The notes: generated by a model not told the origin, from the letters alone. DNA of 64,000 nucleotides from Macrothele yani (GCA_039090855.1 CM076991.1:103986021-104050020); one strand, 5' to 3'. Counted from the first letter of the stretch, positions 1-11,412 are shown. A program made the numbers and translations.

Positions 1-3000
1 TTTGGTATGGAGTGAAGAGCTGATGTCACAGTTCTTTGTATGTCTTCATATTTATTCGAAGTACGACCCTCCTGTGTTAATACAAGAAATGGTACGATCA
101 GCCAACGAAAGGAAGGACTTGCAGAGGTCATCTTTTGGTATGGAGTGAAGAGCTGTTGTCACAGTTCTTTGTATGTCTTCATATTTATTCGAAGTACATT
201 CCTCCTGTGTTAATACAAGAAGTGGCATGATCAGCCAACGGAAGGAAGGACTTGCAGAAGTTATCTTTTGCTACGGAGTGAAGAGCTGATGTTACATTCT
301 TTGTATGTCTTCATATTTATTCGAAGTACATTCCTCCTGTGTTAATACAAGAAGTAGTACGATCAGCCAACGAAAGGAAGGACTTGCAGAGGTCATCTTT
401 TGGTATGGAGTGAAGAGCAGTTGTCACAGGTATTTGTATGTCTTCATATTTATTCGAAGTACATTCCTATTGTGTTAATACAAGAAGTGGCATGATCAGC
501 AAACGGAAGGAAGGACTTGCAGAAGTCATGTTTTGCTACGGAGTGAAGAGCTGATGTCACAGTTCTTTGTATGTCTTCATATTTATTCGAAGTACATTCC
601 TCCTGTGTTAATAGAAGAAGTGGCACGATCAGCCAACGGAAGGAAGGACTTGCAGAAGTCATCTTTTGCTACGGAGTGAAGAGCTGATGTCACAGTTCTT
701 TGTATGTCTTCATATTCATTCGAAGTACATTTCTCCTGTGTTAATACAAGAAGTGGCATGATCAGCCAACGGAAGGAAGGACTTGCAGAGGTCATCTTTT
801 GCTACGGAGTGAAGAGCTGTTGTCACAGTTCTTTGTATGTCTTCATATTTATTCGAAGTACATTCCTCCTGTGTTAATACAAGAAGTGGCATGATTAGCC
901 AATGAAAGGAAGGACTTGCAGAGGTCATCTTTTGGTATGGAGTGAAGAGCTGTTGTCGCAGTTCTTTGTATGACTTCATATTTATTCGAAGTACTTTCCT
1001 CCTGTGTTAATACAAGAAGTGGCACGATTAGCCAATGAAGGGAAGGACTTGCAGAGATCATCTTTTGGTATGGAGTGAAGAGCTGATGTCACAGCAGTAA
1101 TTTGTATGTCTTCATATTTATTCGAAGTACATTCCTCCTGTGTTAATACAAGAAGTGGCATGATCAGTCAACGGAAGGAAGGACTTGCAGAAGTCATCTT
1201 TTGCTACGGAGTGAAGAGCTGATGTCACAGTTCTTTGTATGTCTTCATATTTATTCGAAGTACATTCCTTCTGTGTTAATACAAGAAGTGGTACGATCAG
1301 CCAACGAAAGGAAGGACTTGCAGAGGTCATCTTTTGGTATGGAGTGAAGAGCTGTTGTCGCAGTTCTTTGTATGACTTCATATTTATTCGAAGTACATTC
1401 CTCCTGTGTTAATACAAGAAGTGGCATGATCAGCCAACGGAAGGAAGGACTTGCAGAGGTCATCTTTTGCTACGTAGTGAAGAGCTGATGTCACAGTTCT
1501 TTGTATGTCTTCATATTTATTTGAAGTATATTCCTCCTGTGTTAATACAAGAAATGGCACGATCAGCTAACGAAAAGAAGGACTTGCAGAGGTCATCTTT
1601 TGGTATGGAGTGAAGAGCTGTTGTCACAGTTCTTTGTATGTCTTCATATTTATTCGAAGTACATTCCTCCTGTGTTAATACCAGAAGTGGCACGATCAGC
1701 CAACGGAAGGAAGGACTGGCGGAAGTCATCTTTTGCTACAGAGTGAAGAGCTGATGTCACAGTTCTTTGTATGTCTTCATATTTATTCGAAGCACATTCC
1801 TCCTGTGTTAATACAACAAGTGGCACGATCTGCCAACGAAAGGAAGGACTTGCAGAGGTCATCTTTTGGTATGGAGTGAAGAGCTGACGTCACAGTTCTT
1901 TATATTGCTTCATATTTATTCGAAGTACTTTCCTCCTGTGTTAATACAAGAAGTGGCACGATTAGCCAATGAAAGGAAGGACTTGCAGAGGTCATCTTTT
2001 GGTATGGAGTGAAGAGCTGATGTCACAGTTCTTTGTATGTCTTCATATTTATTCGAAGTACGACCCTCCTGTGTTAATACAAGAAATGGTACGATCAGCC
2101 AACGAAAGGAAGGACTTGCAGAGGTCATCTTTTGGTATGGAGTGAAGAGCTGTTGTCACAGTTCTTTGTATGTCTTCATATTTATTCGAAGTACATTCCT
2201 CCTGTGTTAATACAAGAAGTGGCATGATCAGCCAACGGAAGGAAGGACTTGCAGAAGTTATCTTTTGCTACGGAGTGAAGAGCTGATGTTACATTCTTTG
2301 TATGTCTTCATATTTATTCGAAGTACATTCCTCCTGTGTTAATACAAGAAGTGGTACGATCAGCCAACGAAAGGAAGGACTTGCAGAGGTCATCTTTTGG
2401 TATGGAGTGAAGAGCAGTTGTCACAGGTATTTGTATGTCTTCATATTTATTCGAAGTACATTCCTATTGTGTTAATACAAGAAGTGGCATGATCAGCAAA
2501 CGGAAGGAAGGACTTGCAGAAGTCATGTTTTGCTACGGAGTGAAGAGCTGATGTCACAGTTCTTTGTATGTCTTCATATTTATTCGAAGTACATTCCTCC
2601 TGTGTTAATAGAAGAAGTGGCACGATCAGCCAACGGAAGGAAGGACTTGCAGAAGTCATCTTTTGCTACGGAGTGAAGAGCTGATGTCACAGTTCTTTGT
2701 ATGTCTTCATATTCATTCGAAGTACATTTCTCCTGTGTTAATACAAGAAGTGGCATGATCAGCCAACGGAAGGAAGGACTTGCAGAGGTCATCTTTTGCT
2801 ACGGAGTGAAGAGCTGTTGTCACAGTTCTTTGTATGTCTTCATATTTATTCGAAGTACATTCCTCCTGTGTTAATACAAGAAGTGGCACGATCAGCCAAC
2901 GGAAGGAAGGACTGGCGGAAGTCATCTTTTGCTACGGAGTGAAGAGCTGATGTCACAGTTCTTTGTATGTCTTCATATTTATTCGAAGCACATTCCTCCT

Positions 3001-4045
3001 GTGTTAATACAACAAGTGGCACGATCTGCCAACGAAAGGAAGGACTTGCAGAGGTCATCTTTTGGTATGGAGTAAAGAGCTGACGTCACAGTTCTTTATA
3101 TTGCTTCATATTTATTCGAAGTACTTTCCTCCTGTGTTAATACAAGAAGTGGCACGATTAGCCAATGAAAGGAAGGACTTGCAGAGGTCATCTTTTGGTA
3201 TGGAGTGAAGAGCTGATGTCACAGTTCTTTGTATGTCTTCATATTTATTCGAAGTACGATCCTCCTGTGTTAATACAAGAAGTGGTACGATCAGCCAACG
3301 AAAGGAAGGACTTGCAGAGGTCATTTTTTGGTATGGAGTGAAGAGCTGTTGTCACAGTTCTTTGTATGTCTTCATATTTATTCGAAGTACATTCCTAATG
3401 TGTTAATACAAGAAGTGGCATGATCAGCCAACGGAAGGAAGGACTTGCAGAAGTCATGTTTTGCTACGGAGTGAAGAGCTGATGTCACAGTTCTTTGTAT
3501 GTCTTCATATTTATTCGAAGTACATTCCTCCTGTGTTAATACAAGAAGTGGCATGATCAGCCAACGGAAGGAAGTACTTGCAGAAGTCATCTTTTGCTTC
3601 GGAGTGAAGAGCTGATGTCACAGTTCTTTGTATGTCTTCATATTTATTCGAAGCACATTCCTCCTGTGTTAATACAAGAAGTGGCACGATCAGCCAACGG
3701 AAGGAAGGACTTGCAGAGGTCATCTTTTGCTACGGAGTGAAGAGCCGATATCACAGTTCTTTGTATCTCTTCATATTTATTTGAAGTATATTCCTCCTGT
3801 GTTAATACAAGAAGTGGCACGATCAGCCAACGAAAAGAAGGACTTGCAGAGGTCATCTTTTGGTATGGAGTGAAGAGCTGTTGTCATAGTTCTTTGTATG
3901 TCTTCATATTTATTCGAAGTACATTCCTCCTGTGTTAATACAAGAAGTGGCACGATCAGCCAACGAAAGGAAGGACTTGCAGAGGTCATTTTTTTGGGAT
4001 GAAGTGAAGAGCTGTTGCAACAGTTCTTTGCATGTCTTAAATTTT
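1..4045 (-). repeat. 133-bp tandem array (~30 units) built from the 3' end of a mariner transposase gene
   Basis: A unit of 133 bp (one of 136, a few of 132) repeats from the window edge to about 4045, so the array is cut by the window start. On the minus strand one frame of each unit reads EDIQRTVTSALHS, then PKDDLCKSFLSLADRATSC, then INTGGMYFE and TAA. This is the usual ending of mariner transposases. The mariner at 33828-35149 in this window ends SKCIEAGGTYFE. Because 133 is not a multiple of three, the next unit is read in a shifted frame, which yields a ladder of 70-residue ORFs starting MTSASPSFRW (first at 450-662). These are by-products, not genes. The right end joins the remainder of the same transposase without a break. 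The mariner origin is inferred from motif similarity but is well supported. Confidence 0.88.
1998..3300. repeat. Higher-order duplication blocks within the 133-bp array
   Basis: Bases 1-889 recur almost unchanged at 1998-2886 (offset 1997, about 15 units), including private variants such as the missing bases in 'gatgttacattctttg' and the variant 'cattcctattgtg'. Bases about 1640-2100 recur at about 2838-3300 (offset 1196, about 9 units), including the variant 'tttatattgcttcat'. The two blocks meet near 2838-2886. This multi-unit similarity, much higher than between neighbouring units, is the signature of recent unequal exchange or block amplification. An assembly artefact is possible but less likely, because the copies carry a few differences (for example stop-adjacent S/C and G/D changes in the read-through peptides). 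Confidence 0.8.
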
Positions 4046-4710
4046 TAGGAAACCTTTCCTCTTAAAGGCAGCTTTAATTTAGGGAATAGAAAGTAGTCAC
4101 ACGGTGAGAAATCTGGAGAATGGGGATGGTTGAGTACACACAACCGTTTTCATGCCTGAAGTTGTTCTACATTGACTTCTCTGCGTGCGGGTGCGTTATC
4201 GCGAAGAAGGAACTATTGCCCGCTCTTGTACCCAAGAATGACACGAACAATCCTCTCCCACAATCGTTCCAAAATCAATATGTAAGTATTGCCAGGCAGA
4301 GTTGTACTTTCAGGAAGGAACTCGTAATGCAGAATTCCCTTGCTGTCCTAAAAGCAAGCAAGCATTGTCTTGATTTTGGACTTCTGTAGCCAGATCTTCT
4401 TTCCTTTGGGTGACTGCTGAGTCTTCCGCTGAACACTTTGACGCTTCATTTTCGGGTCGCAACGAAAACATGTCTGGGGAGCTGCTGCAATGCTTTAGAT
4501 AACATTTTTAATTGTTTTTGCCGACTCCAGGATGTTTTTTCCGTACTCCACTCCTGCTTGTCCTGGTCGTCTAAGAAATCATGCGAAACAAATCGAGTAC
4601 ATACACCCCCCCCCTCCCAAATCTTGTACTATAATTTGACGAATGGCCTCCTTATTAACATCGACCTCACATTCCAGCATCCTCAAGTTCACAGAATGAA
4701 CTTTGTTTAT
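4046..4710 (-). pseudogene. Mariner transposase pseudogene, central and catalytic part
   Basis: Read on the minus strand this continues a mariner transposase (TA-targeting cut-and-paste DNA transposase). Recognisable segments in order are LRMLECEVDVNKEAIRQI (second helix-turn-helix region), CDPKMKRQS, SKIKTMLACF, DSKGILHYEFLPE, DNAPAHAEKS and SPDFSPCDYFLFP. The second and third catalytic aspartates of the DD34D triad are present (DNAPAH and SPCDYF). The first is lost, since its place reads APQT. It is broken by an in-frame TAG after LACF, several frameshifts and a poly-C run near 4606-4614. The N-terminal part lies at 6086-6339, beyond a Tc1 insertion, and the C-terminal end is amplified into the array at 1-4045. 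Confidence 0.85.
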
Positions 4711-6085
4711 TACACTGCAAGCCACCCAAAATGCAACACCAAGAATTACACGAGATAGCAAAGCCAGATTTACTGGGCACATAACAACAGATACAAAGAT
4801 GAAACGATTGAGCTTACAGGCCCGTGCGACTTGCGGAACACGCAGACATCAATAGTTCGTGTGGCCCCACATGGCTGGCAATAACGGCCGCTACACGCCG
4901 CGGTATCAAACGAAAGAGGCTTTGGATGTGGGCTTGGGTTGTGTCGGTCCAGGCTGATTCCACACGTTGCCACAGCTCATCAGGCGTAGCCGAGGGTGGT
5001 GCTTGCCGGGCCACTCGGTTGCCGATCAGCGACCAGACGTGTTCGATGGGCTACATATCGGGAGAACAGGCGGGCCATGGCAGCAGTGACACCTGGTGGT
5101 CTGTGAAGAATTGTTGCACGATGCGTGCCACGCGCGGGCGTGCTTTGTCCTGTTGAAACGTGGCCGCTGGCAGGTCCTGCAGGTAAGGGAGGACTACAGG
5201 CTCCAAAGCGTCAGAGATGTAGCGGTGACTGTTGAGCGTACCGGCGATGCGTACCAGAGGGGTGCGGGTGTCATATCCAATTGCGGCCCAAACCATAACG
5301 CCAGGCGACGGACCACTATGGCGATGCATAATGCGGGCGTCATACAGTCTCTCGCCTTGGTGCCGCCACTCGCGGATCCGACCATCGTGGTGTTGCAGGC
5401 CGAAGCGGGATTCGTCGGAGAAGACAATGTCGTGCCATTCTGCAGTCCAGGTGCGGCGTTCAACGGCCCACTGCCGCCGCACTCGCCGGTGGTGTAACGC
5501 CAATGGTAATCGGAGCAATGGGCGCCGTGCGACAAGTTCCAGCTCCTGCAGACGACGGCAAATGGTACGTGCTGGCGCAGGTTGTTGCGCAACACACCCT
5601 AATTCCTGCTCTAACGTTCGTGATGTGGCGGTGCGAGCCGTCAATGCCCGCCGCACAACATGCCGGTCCTCTCGTTCGGTGGTGTGCCGCAGCTACGGCA
5701 ATCGCTCACGTCGGTTCGTCCGTCCCTCCTGCACCCACCGAATCCATACTTCCCACACGGGCGCCGATGTCTCGGTACGATGAACCGCTGTCGCAATAAG
5801 CCACTATTCGTCCTCTATCGAACTCCGAAACGTGCTGGAATGACTGCCGTATTCTGCGCGAAGGCATGAGGAAGCTTCTTACGCCCAGGTCCGGCAGCAC
5901 AACACACTTCCACTACTTACCCCCAGCCTTCTGTGCACCCTTCTTATAGTGGTTCTCGTGGCGTGCCGGGCGCGCATGATTTGCATATGCCCTGCAATGC
6001 TAATTGTTTGCATGTGATCTCGCGGGCGACGCATGCTGCGAATCTCAGGCGAATCGGTGTTGCGTTTTGGGTGGCCAGCAGTGTA
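4711..6085 (-). mobile_element. Tc1-like transposon inserted in the mariner pseudogene
   Basis: Terminal inverted repeats of 30 bp flank this block: 4711-4740 (TACACTGC..GCCACCC, then AAAATGCAACACC) and the complement of 6056-6085, with 3 mismatches. Each begins with TA, the target duplication of the Tc1/mariner superfamily, so the element proper is 4713-6083 (1371 bp). Removing the block rejoins the two halves of the mariner transposase (N-terminal part at 6086-6339, remainder at 4046-4710), which fixes the order of events: mariner first, Tc1 later. Confidence 0.9.
4814..5867 (-). pseudogene. Tc1-like transposase, nearly intact but broken
   Basis: The likely start at 5867 gives MPSRRIRQSFQHVSEFDRGR, a typical N-terminal helix-turn-helix of Tc1-like transposases. 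After about 55 codons the frame shifts to the long frame that begins near 5656 (RRALTARTATSRTLEQELG). Catalytic motifs of the DD34E family are visible: FSDESRFGL (first Asp), GPSPGVMVWAAI, FQQDKARPRVAR (second Asp; usual form QQDNARPH) and PIEHVWS (Glu). A TAG just before PIEHVWS interrupts the frame, which then runs on to the stop at 4814-4816. So one frameshift and one nonsense change separate it from a full frame of about 350 codons. It is not expected to be active. Confidence 0.88.
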
Positions 6086-6339
6086 TTTTCACGAACTTTC
6101 TCAGTGAGTTCGGACGTCCGCATTGAAATCGGGAATCATGGGCTTTCGTCATTTTCCAGATTTTCCCATCCATCCTTGAAACGAACACACCATCGGAATA
6201 TTTGTGCACGCGATAAGCAATCAATCCCATACTCATCACTCAATAATTCAACTGTCTCAGATGCAGTTTCACCGATTTTCAAACAGAAACGGATATTTCC
6301 TCTCTCCTGCATGACAGAGCAGTGAGAATATTCTTCCAC
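6086..6339 (-). pseudogene. Mariner transposase pseudogene, N-terminal part
   Basis: The minus-strand frame starts MEEYSHCSVMQERGNIRFC, then KIGETASETVELLSDEYG, LSRAQIFRWCVRFKDG and ENLENDESP. This is the mariner N-terminal helix-turn-helix (usual form ...IKFCxKLGKSATET...LSRxxVFxWxKRFxxGRE). After a frame change it continues as SELTEKVRE up to the TA at 6084-6085, where the Tc1 element begins. It is the missing front part of the pseudogene at 4046-4710. I found no convincing 5' inverted repeat of this mariner in 6340-6600. Confidence 0.82.
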
Positions 6340-6597
6340 CGAATGACGTCATGCACAACGTAAATAATCATCTAGACAATTATCTCGCAAACTCAGTTGC
6401 CACCGCATAGCTGATAAGTGACTCATAATGATCTAATTGCCGCACTGTGAATGTACCGTGTCTTTACACGAAAGAAAAATTGATGTAAAATGCTTTTAAA
6501 AGAAATGAATATTTATCGTTGAAGGAAAAATCTGGAGGTGCCCCATTTACCTTGCGCTTCAGATATCAAGCTAGGGTCACATGATGAGGAAATTATT

Positions 6598-7055
6598 CGG
6601 GGTATAAAATTTGGTTGCAGAGCTTTTGGAAGAAACAGTACAATTTTCAAGAAAAATCTACCATTAAGTCTTAGAAGAAAAGTATTTAATTAATGCATCC
6701 TTCCAGTTCTTATGTGTGGATCAGAGACATGGGCCTTAACTTAAAAAAAGACATAGAAAGGCTGCAGACAACGGAAAGAAGCATAGACAGATGCATGCTT
6801 TTTGTAACCAGGAAAGGCAAGACGTAGAATTCGTGGATCAGGAAAATGGCAAGAGTAAAAGACATCATGATCAGAGTAAAATCTGTGAAACGACAATGGG
6901 TTGGACATATTGTCAAAAGAACTGACCACAGATGAACAACCGAAAATTTAGACTAGTACATACCAAGGGACGGGAAAGTCTCAGAAGAAGACCACGTGGG
7001 AGATGGGCGGATTATCTACTTTCATTCAGCAGCGGATTGGTAACGTTTTTCTATC
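6598..7055 (+). mobile_element. RTE-like LINE, 3' fragment (copy A)
   Basis: The plus strand matches the 3' third of the longer LINE at 11481-13952. It translates, with many stops and frameshifts, to RAFGRNSTIFKKNLPLSLRR, CILPVLMCGSETWAL, then a degraded stretch ending RRPRGRW. This is the region after the reverse transcriptase catalytic core, ending in the 'RGRPxxRW' tail of RTE-type elements. 5' truncated; not functional. Confidence 0.75.
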
Positions 7056-7369
7056 ATGGCAGCATTTTATGTACGTTTGTCATATATATTTTTAATTCAA
7101 CATCCCAATATTTACAAGTTTTGTACATACTAAGTAAGTATATGCAGTGAACCTGGTATAATACTGAATACAAAGAACTGTTTATTCAGTCGTTACGAAG
7201 AGAAATACGTTTCCAGCATCATAACGGTGGTTTGAGACAAAGAAGTGCAATACGTCCTTTCTGCTCTGTTGATTTTTTGGAAAAGTTTTGTGTCAGCTGA
7301 AATAATAACATTTTAAACATTTTGGTGTATCTGCTACATTTATTTCAAAGTTCCGCGCATCTTTTTAGC
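7056..7369. other. No feature recognised
   Basis: AT-rich sequence between the LINE fragment and repeat H. I see no coding motif, RNA gene or clear repeat here. Confidence 0.5.
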
Positions 7370-9780
7370 ACCTCTTTTGTAAAAAAAGATAGTGCTTCTG
7401 TTATCGGTTTGTCCGTCCGTCCGTCCGTCTGTACCCACGATATCTCTGCAACCATTAGTCCGATTTGAAAAACTATTTTTGCATTCGGAAGCTTGAAATA
7501 TGCAAATGATGATCCTTTATTTCGTTTTTTATTACGATGTACAATTTCGCCGGTAGAGGGCGTAAATGCAGATGATGTCGAATTCAAAAACACGTTTTAT
7601 TCCACATATTTGCTTCTAAACATCCGATTGAAAAAATTATTTTACCTTTCGATTCCATTTATGTCGAAGAGTATTTTAGATATAGTCACTTTTTTCAAAT
7701 TACGCATGGATTTTCCGCTAGGGGCGTAAAAGTAAATTACATTTTTCCCGATAACTCTTTTTCTAAAACTCCCATTTGAATTTTTTTTTTCTTCGGCGGA
7801 TACATCTTCTGATGGAAAATCTTTTGCATATAATTTCAAATTTTTGGTAAAAAATACTTTAGCCACCATAAGGCGCAAGTGGTAATTTTTGCTTCTGATG
7901 TATTTGCCATAACATCGGAACTTCTAAAATATCGATTGAAAAAATTCTTTCGTGGACTGATGCCATTCACATCGATAAACCTTTCCGCAATATTTTCTTC
8001 TTAAAATATTGCACAGTTTCTCCGCCAGGGGGCGTAGATGTACATCTTATTTTTGTCAATATCTCTACTTCTAGGATTCCGATTTGAAAAATTCCTTCTT
8101 TGTTGGATAGTGTTTTCCGTGTGACATGTTTTTTATATAATTTCAAAATTTTCAAGTAATTCATAGACTTTCCGCTAGGAGGCGTAGAGGTAAATTGAGT
8201 TTCCCTCTATATCTCTGCTTCTAAATCTCCGATTTGAAAATTTATTTCTGCACCGGATACAGCTCCCGATGGGAAATTGTTTGCACATAATTTCTAATTT
8301 TTGTAAAAAATGGTTTGGCCAACAGGTGGCGTAAGTCTTAATTTCCGCTTCTGTTGTATTTGCAACAAAATATGAGCTTCCAAATTCTCGATTGAAAAAA
8401 ACGTCTTTTGTTGACCGATACTAGTCATGTCGATAAACCTTTTAGAAACATTTTCTTCTTAAAATAGTGCATGGTTTCTACGCCAGGATGCGTAGACGTA
8501 TAACTTATTTTTGTCAATATCTCTACTTGTAGGAGTCGGATTTGAAAAATTCCTTCTTTCTTGGATAGCGTTTCTAGTGTGACATGTGGTTCATATAATT
8601 TCAAAATTTTCAAGTAATTCATAGACTTTCCACTAGGAGGCGTAAATGTAAATTGCGTTTCCCCCTATATCTCTGCTTCTAAATCTCCGATTTGAAAAAT
8701 TTTTCTGCACCGAATACAGCTCCTGATGGGAAATCGTTTGCACATAATTTCTAATTTTTGTAAGAAATGGTTAGGCCACCAGGTGGCGCAAGCCTTAATT
8801 TTTGCTTCTGTTGTATTTGCAGCAAAATATGAGCTTCTAAAATCTCGATTGAAAAAAAAGTCATAGGTTGACCGATACTACTCATGTCGACAAATCTTTT
8901 AGGAAAATTTTCTTCTTGAAAAATGCATGGTTTCTACGCCAGGGGCGTAGATGTATATCTTATTTTTGTCAATATCTCTACTTCTAAGAGTACGATTTGA
9001 AAAATTCCTTCTTTGTTGGATAGTGTTTCGATGCGGAATGTTTTTCCTGTAAATTCAAAATTTTCAAGTATATCATAGACTTTCAGCTAGGGGCACAAAT
9101 GTAAATTGCGTTTTCTGAGTTATTTCTGCTCCTAAAGCTCGGATTTGAAAAAAGTCTTCCTGTATCGCATACAAGACCTGATGGAAAATATTTTTCACAT
9201 AATTTCGAATGTTTGGTAAAGAATGGTTTAGCCACCAGGGGGCATAAGTGTTAATCTCTGCTTCTGATATATTTGCAGCAAAATCTGGGCTCCTGAAAAC
9301 TCGACTAATTTTTTTTTTTTTTTCTTGGACCGATACCGCTTATATGGATAAATCTTTTGAGAATACTTTCTTCCTAAAATAATGCATGGATTTCCCACCA
9401 GGGGACGTAAAGTCACATCTTATTTTTGTCGATATCACTGTTTCTAAGAGTTCGTAAGCTCACAATTCCGTTTACAGCAATATCTGAGATATTAAAAACC
9501 CGATTGAAAATCTTCTTTCTTTCGTCAGATCTATTGTTTTCCATACCGGTTTCATTGTCTTTGAATAGCTTAGATAAATTCAATTTGCGTCAGAACGGAT
9601 TCAAAAGACGTGCTTATTACACCCGAAAATTCGGTGTCATCTTTCTTGTTTACATTCAAGCGAGTTGTTTCCGCATCTTCCTTTTCATTAGGTGTACCAT
9701 TCTGAGGATCAAGTCTTTCATCATTTCTGATGTAGCATCAGTCATTTCATGAATGTTTAACAATCAGTCTTCCGTCTGCA
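7370..9780. repeat. Repeat H: ~458-bp tandem repeat with periodic CCASYAGGGGGCG-type motifs
   Basis: After a (GTCC)n stretch near 7415-7430 the sequence is a series of diverged units about 458 bp long. For example, the 'cgccagggggcgtaga' block recurs near 8022, 8480, 8936 and 9394. Each unit has three sub-blocks of about 150 bp. Each sub-block carries a 'gatttgaaaaa' stretch and a GC-rich box of the form CCRCYAGGNGGCG (7549, 7715, 8022, 8172, 8318, 8630, 8775, 8937, 9231, 9394) in otherwise AT-rich DNA. The box resembles the core of the CTCF motif. The same family occupies 36355-37665. Short ORFs here (7967-8164, 8425-8622) are repeat by-products. The family is not identified. Confidence 0.7.
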
Positions 9781-10165
9781 GAAGATTTAATACTCGCGTG
9801 CAAAGTACGGAACTTAGTAACAATATTTGCATCAATTTATTATTCAAGCCTATACTTGATGCGCATTTTCTTCTGCGTCACTAGGTGGCATTAAACAAAA
9901 AAGAAATTTGAAGAAATTTTTGAGGAAAACGTAAATGCTCAACAGAATTATTCGAAGAAACATCTTAAAGCTTTCCTCATACAGCATTCCTGCCAATGAA
10001 AATTCAAGGATCGTAAGGGGCATGCTTTCTCTTTCTAGTGTTGCGCATGTTGTTCAGTCAATAGGCAGTAACTCGCAAAATGAGGCGTTATCTTTCTAAA
10101 TGCTTCAATTCATGGATTTTTTCTATTGGGGTTGAAATTAAATTATTTATTGGACTTCGTTGACA
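9781..10165. other. No feature recognised
   Basis: AT-rich sequence between repeat H and a Tc1-like element. I see nothing assignable apart from one isolated box at about 9885 ('cactaggtggca') like those of repeat H. Confidence 0.45.
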
Positions 10166-10167
10166 TA

Positions 10168-11412
10168 CACACTATATTGACCAAAGTCTCCGGACACCGC
10201 TTAAAAAGCAAATGAACGGATCCGCTGCGTTGTTAAGATGCGCGGTACAGCTGCAAACGGTATGAAAACAAGCCTGCAGCTAACCGCGATCATATCGCAC
10301 TGTGAAGTTGAGTGAAAATGTCGCGGCGGGAGAGAACTGTCTTTGAGAAGGGAAAGTTTGTTGAGTGTTATATTGATGGGTTGTCCATAAGAGAAACCGA
10401 GATGCGTTTAAACATACCCAAGTCAACTGTTTCGGATGTACTGAATAAGTAGAAGACACATGGCGTGCCTGAAGCAGAAAAACGTACTGGCAGACCAAAG
10501 AAAATCAGTGATAGAGGACGTCGAAGCCTCAGGAGAGTCGCTACAGCTAATCGACGGATTACTGCACAAGACCTTACTGTACAGGTGAGTAAATATGCTG
10601 GAACCTCAGTATGTACACGTATCATTCGTATAGAACTTCATTCCATGCGCTACCGTGGTCGTGCGGTTGCTCATAAGCCTTCCATCTCCACTCGGAATGC
10701 TACTCGTCGTTTAGCATGGTGTAAAGAACATTTATCGTGGACCGTAGATCAATGGATACCGGTCCTATGGACTGATGAATCCAGATACACGATCCATCAG
10801 TCTGATGGCCGTGTGTGGGTATGGCGCAGGCTGGGGAACGCTATTTACCACAGTGTACTGTTCCTACGATCGAGTTTGGAGCTGGCAGTGTACTCGTGTG
10901 GAGGTGTTTTTCCTGTTATGGTCCCGGTCCATTGGTTATCGTGGACAAACCTGTTAACCAGCACGTCTACCTCCATATTCTGGACAATTATGCCCTACCA
11001 ACTCTGTCGCAATACTATGGAACCGAGCTTTGTTGGTACCAGCAGCATATGCACCGAGCCATAAAGCAAAAACTGTTTCGGCGTGGTTTGACGATAATTC
11101 CGTATCGTGTGCGGACTGGCCAGCACAGAGGCCAGATCTTAATCCCATAAAGTACCTATGGGATGAATTAGAGAGCCGCATAAGAGTTTGGAACCAAGGC
11201 CTACTACAAAGCAACAGTTAGCGGCAGCATTATGTACTGAATGGAAGCGCATACCTATCGCTGTGTTCCAAAACCTTGTCGAAAGCATGTCTCGAAGGGT
11301 CAGTGCATGTATTAAGGCCAAAGGTGGACCCACACCGTACTAATCCATGCCAATAAATGCTATGTTATGTTTCTCTACCAGTTGTCCGATGACTTTTGTC
11401 AATTTAGTGTAT
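10168..11412 (+). mobile_element. Tc1-like transposon with terminal inverted repeats
   Basis: Left end 'cactatattgac' followed by 'caaagtctccggacacc' (from about 10170) pairs with the complement of the right end 'gttgtccgatgacttttgtc' plus 'aatttagtg' (to about 11410). TA-containing flanks sit on both sides. The length of about 1.24 kb fits Tc1-like elements. The single transposase gene inside runs on the plus strand and is broken. Confidence 0.85.
10318..11343 (+). pseudogene. Tc1-like transposase pseudogene
   Basis: ATG at 10318 opens MSRRERTVFEKGKFVECYID and RLNIPKSTVSDVLNK (helix-turn-helix), then TAG at 10450. The frame resumes with RTGRPKKISDRGRRSLRRV (the GRPxxx hinge), ITAQDLT and WTDESRYTIHQSDGRVWVW (first catalytic Asp). 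After a frameshift near 10860 it reads GAGSVLVWRCFS. The second catalytic site has lost one base: 'cagcagcatatgcaccgagc' stands where a QQDNAPSH codon set is expected, shifting the frame and removing the Asp. The third site reads NPIKYLWDELE, so the expected Glu of DD34E is Lys. It ends at TAA 11341-11343. Three independent defects make it clearly dead. Confidence 0.87.

Noticed and set aside
450..3989. A family of about 18 similar 70-87-residue proteins starting MTSASPSFRW
   Set aside because: They are read-through products of the 133-bp tandem repeat: each ORF spans 1.6 units and uses a frame that is not the mariner frame. Starts and stops recur only because the DNA repeats.
1..4045. CRISPR array
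   Set aside because: There are no unique spacers between constant short repeats; the whole 133-bp unit is repeated, and the context is eukaryotic.
4824..5783. Long plus-strand ORFs rich in Arg and Ser (4824-5156, 5096-5497, 5232-5783)
   Set aside because: They are antisense to the Tc1-like transposase (4814-5867), which has clear catalytic motifs on the minus strand.
7967..8622. Conserved small proteins MNYLKILKLY... (two similar 65-residue ORFs)
   Set aside because: They are 458 bp apart, exactly one period of repeat H, and show no protein-like substitution pattern that I could judge as selection.
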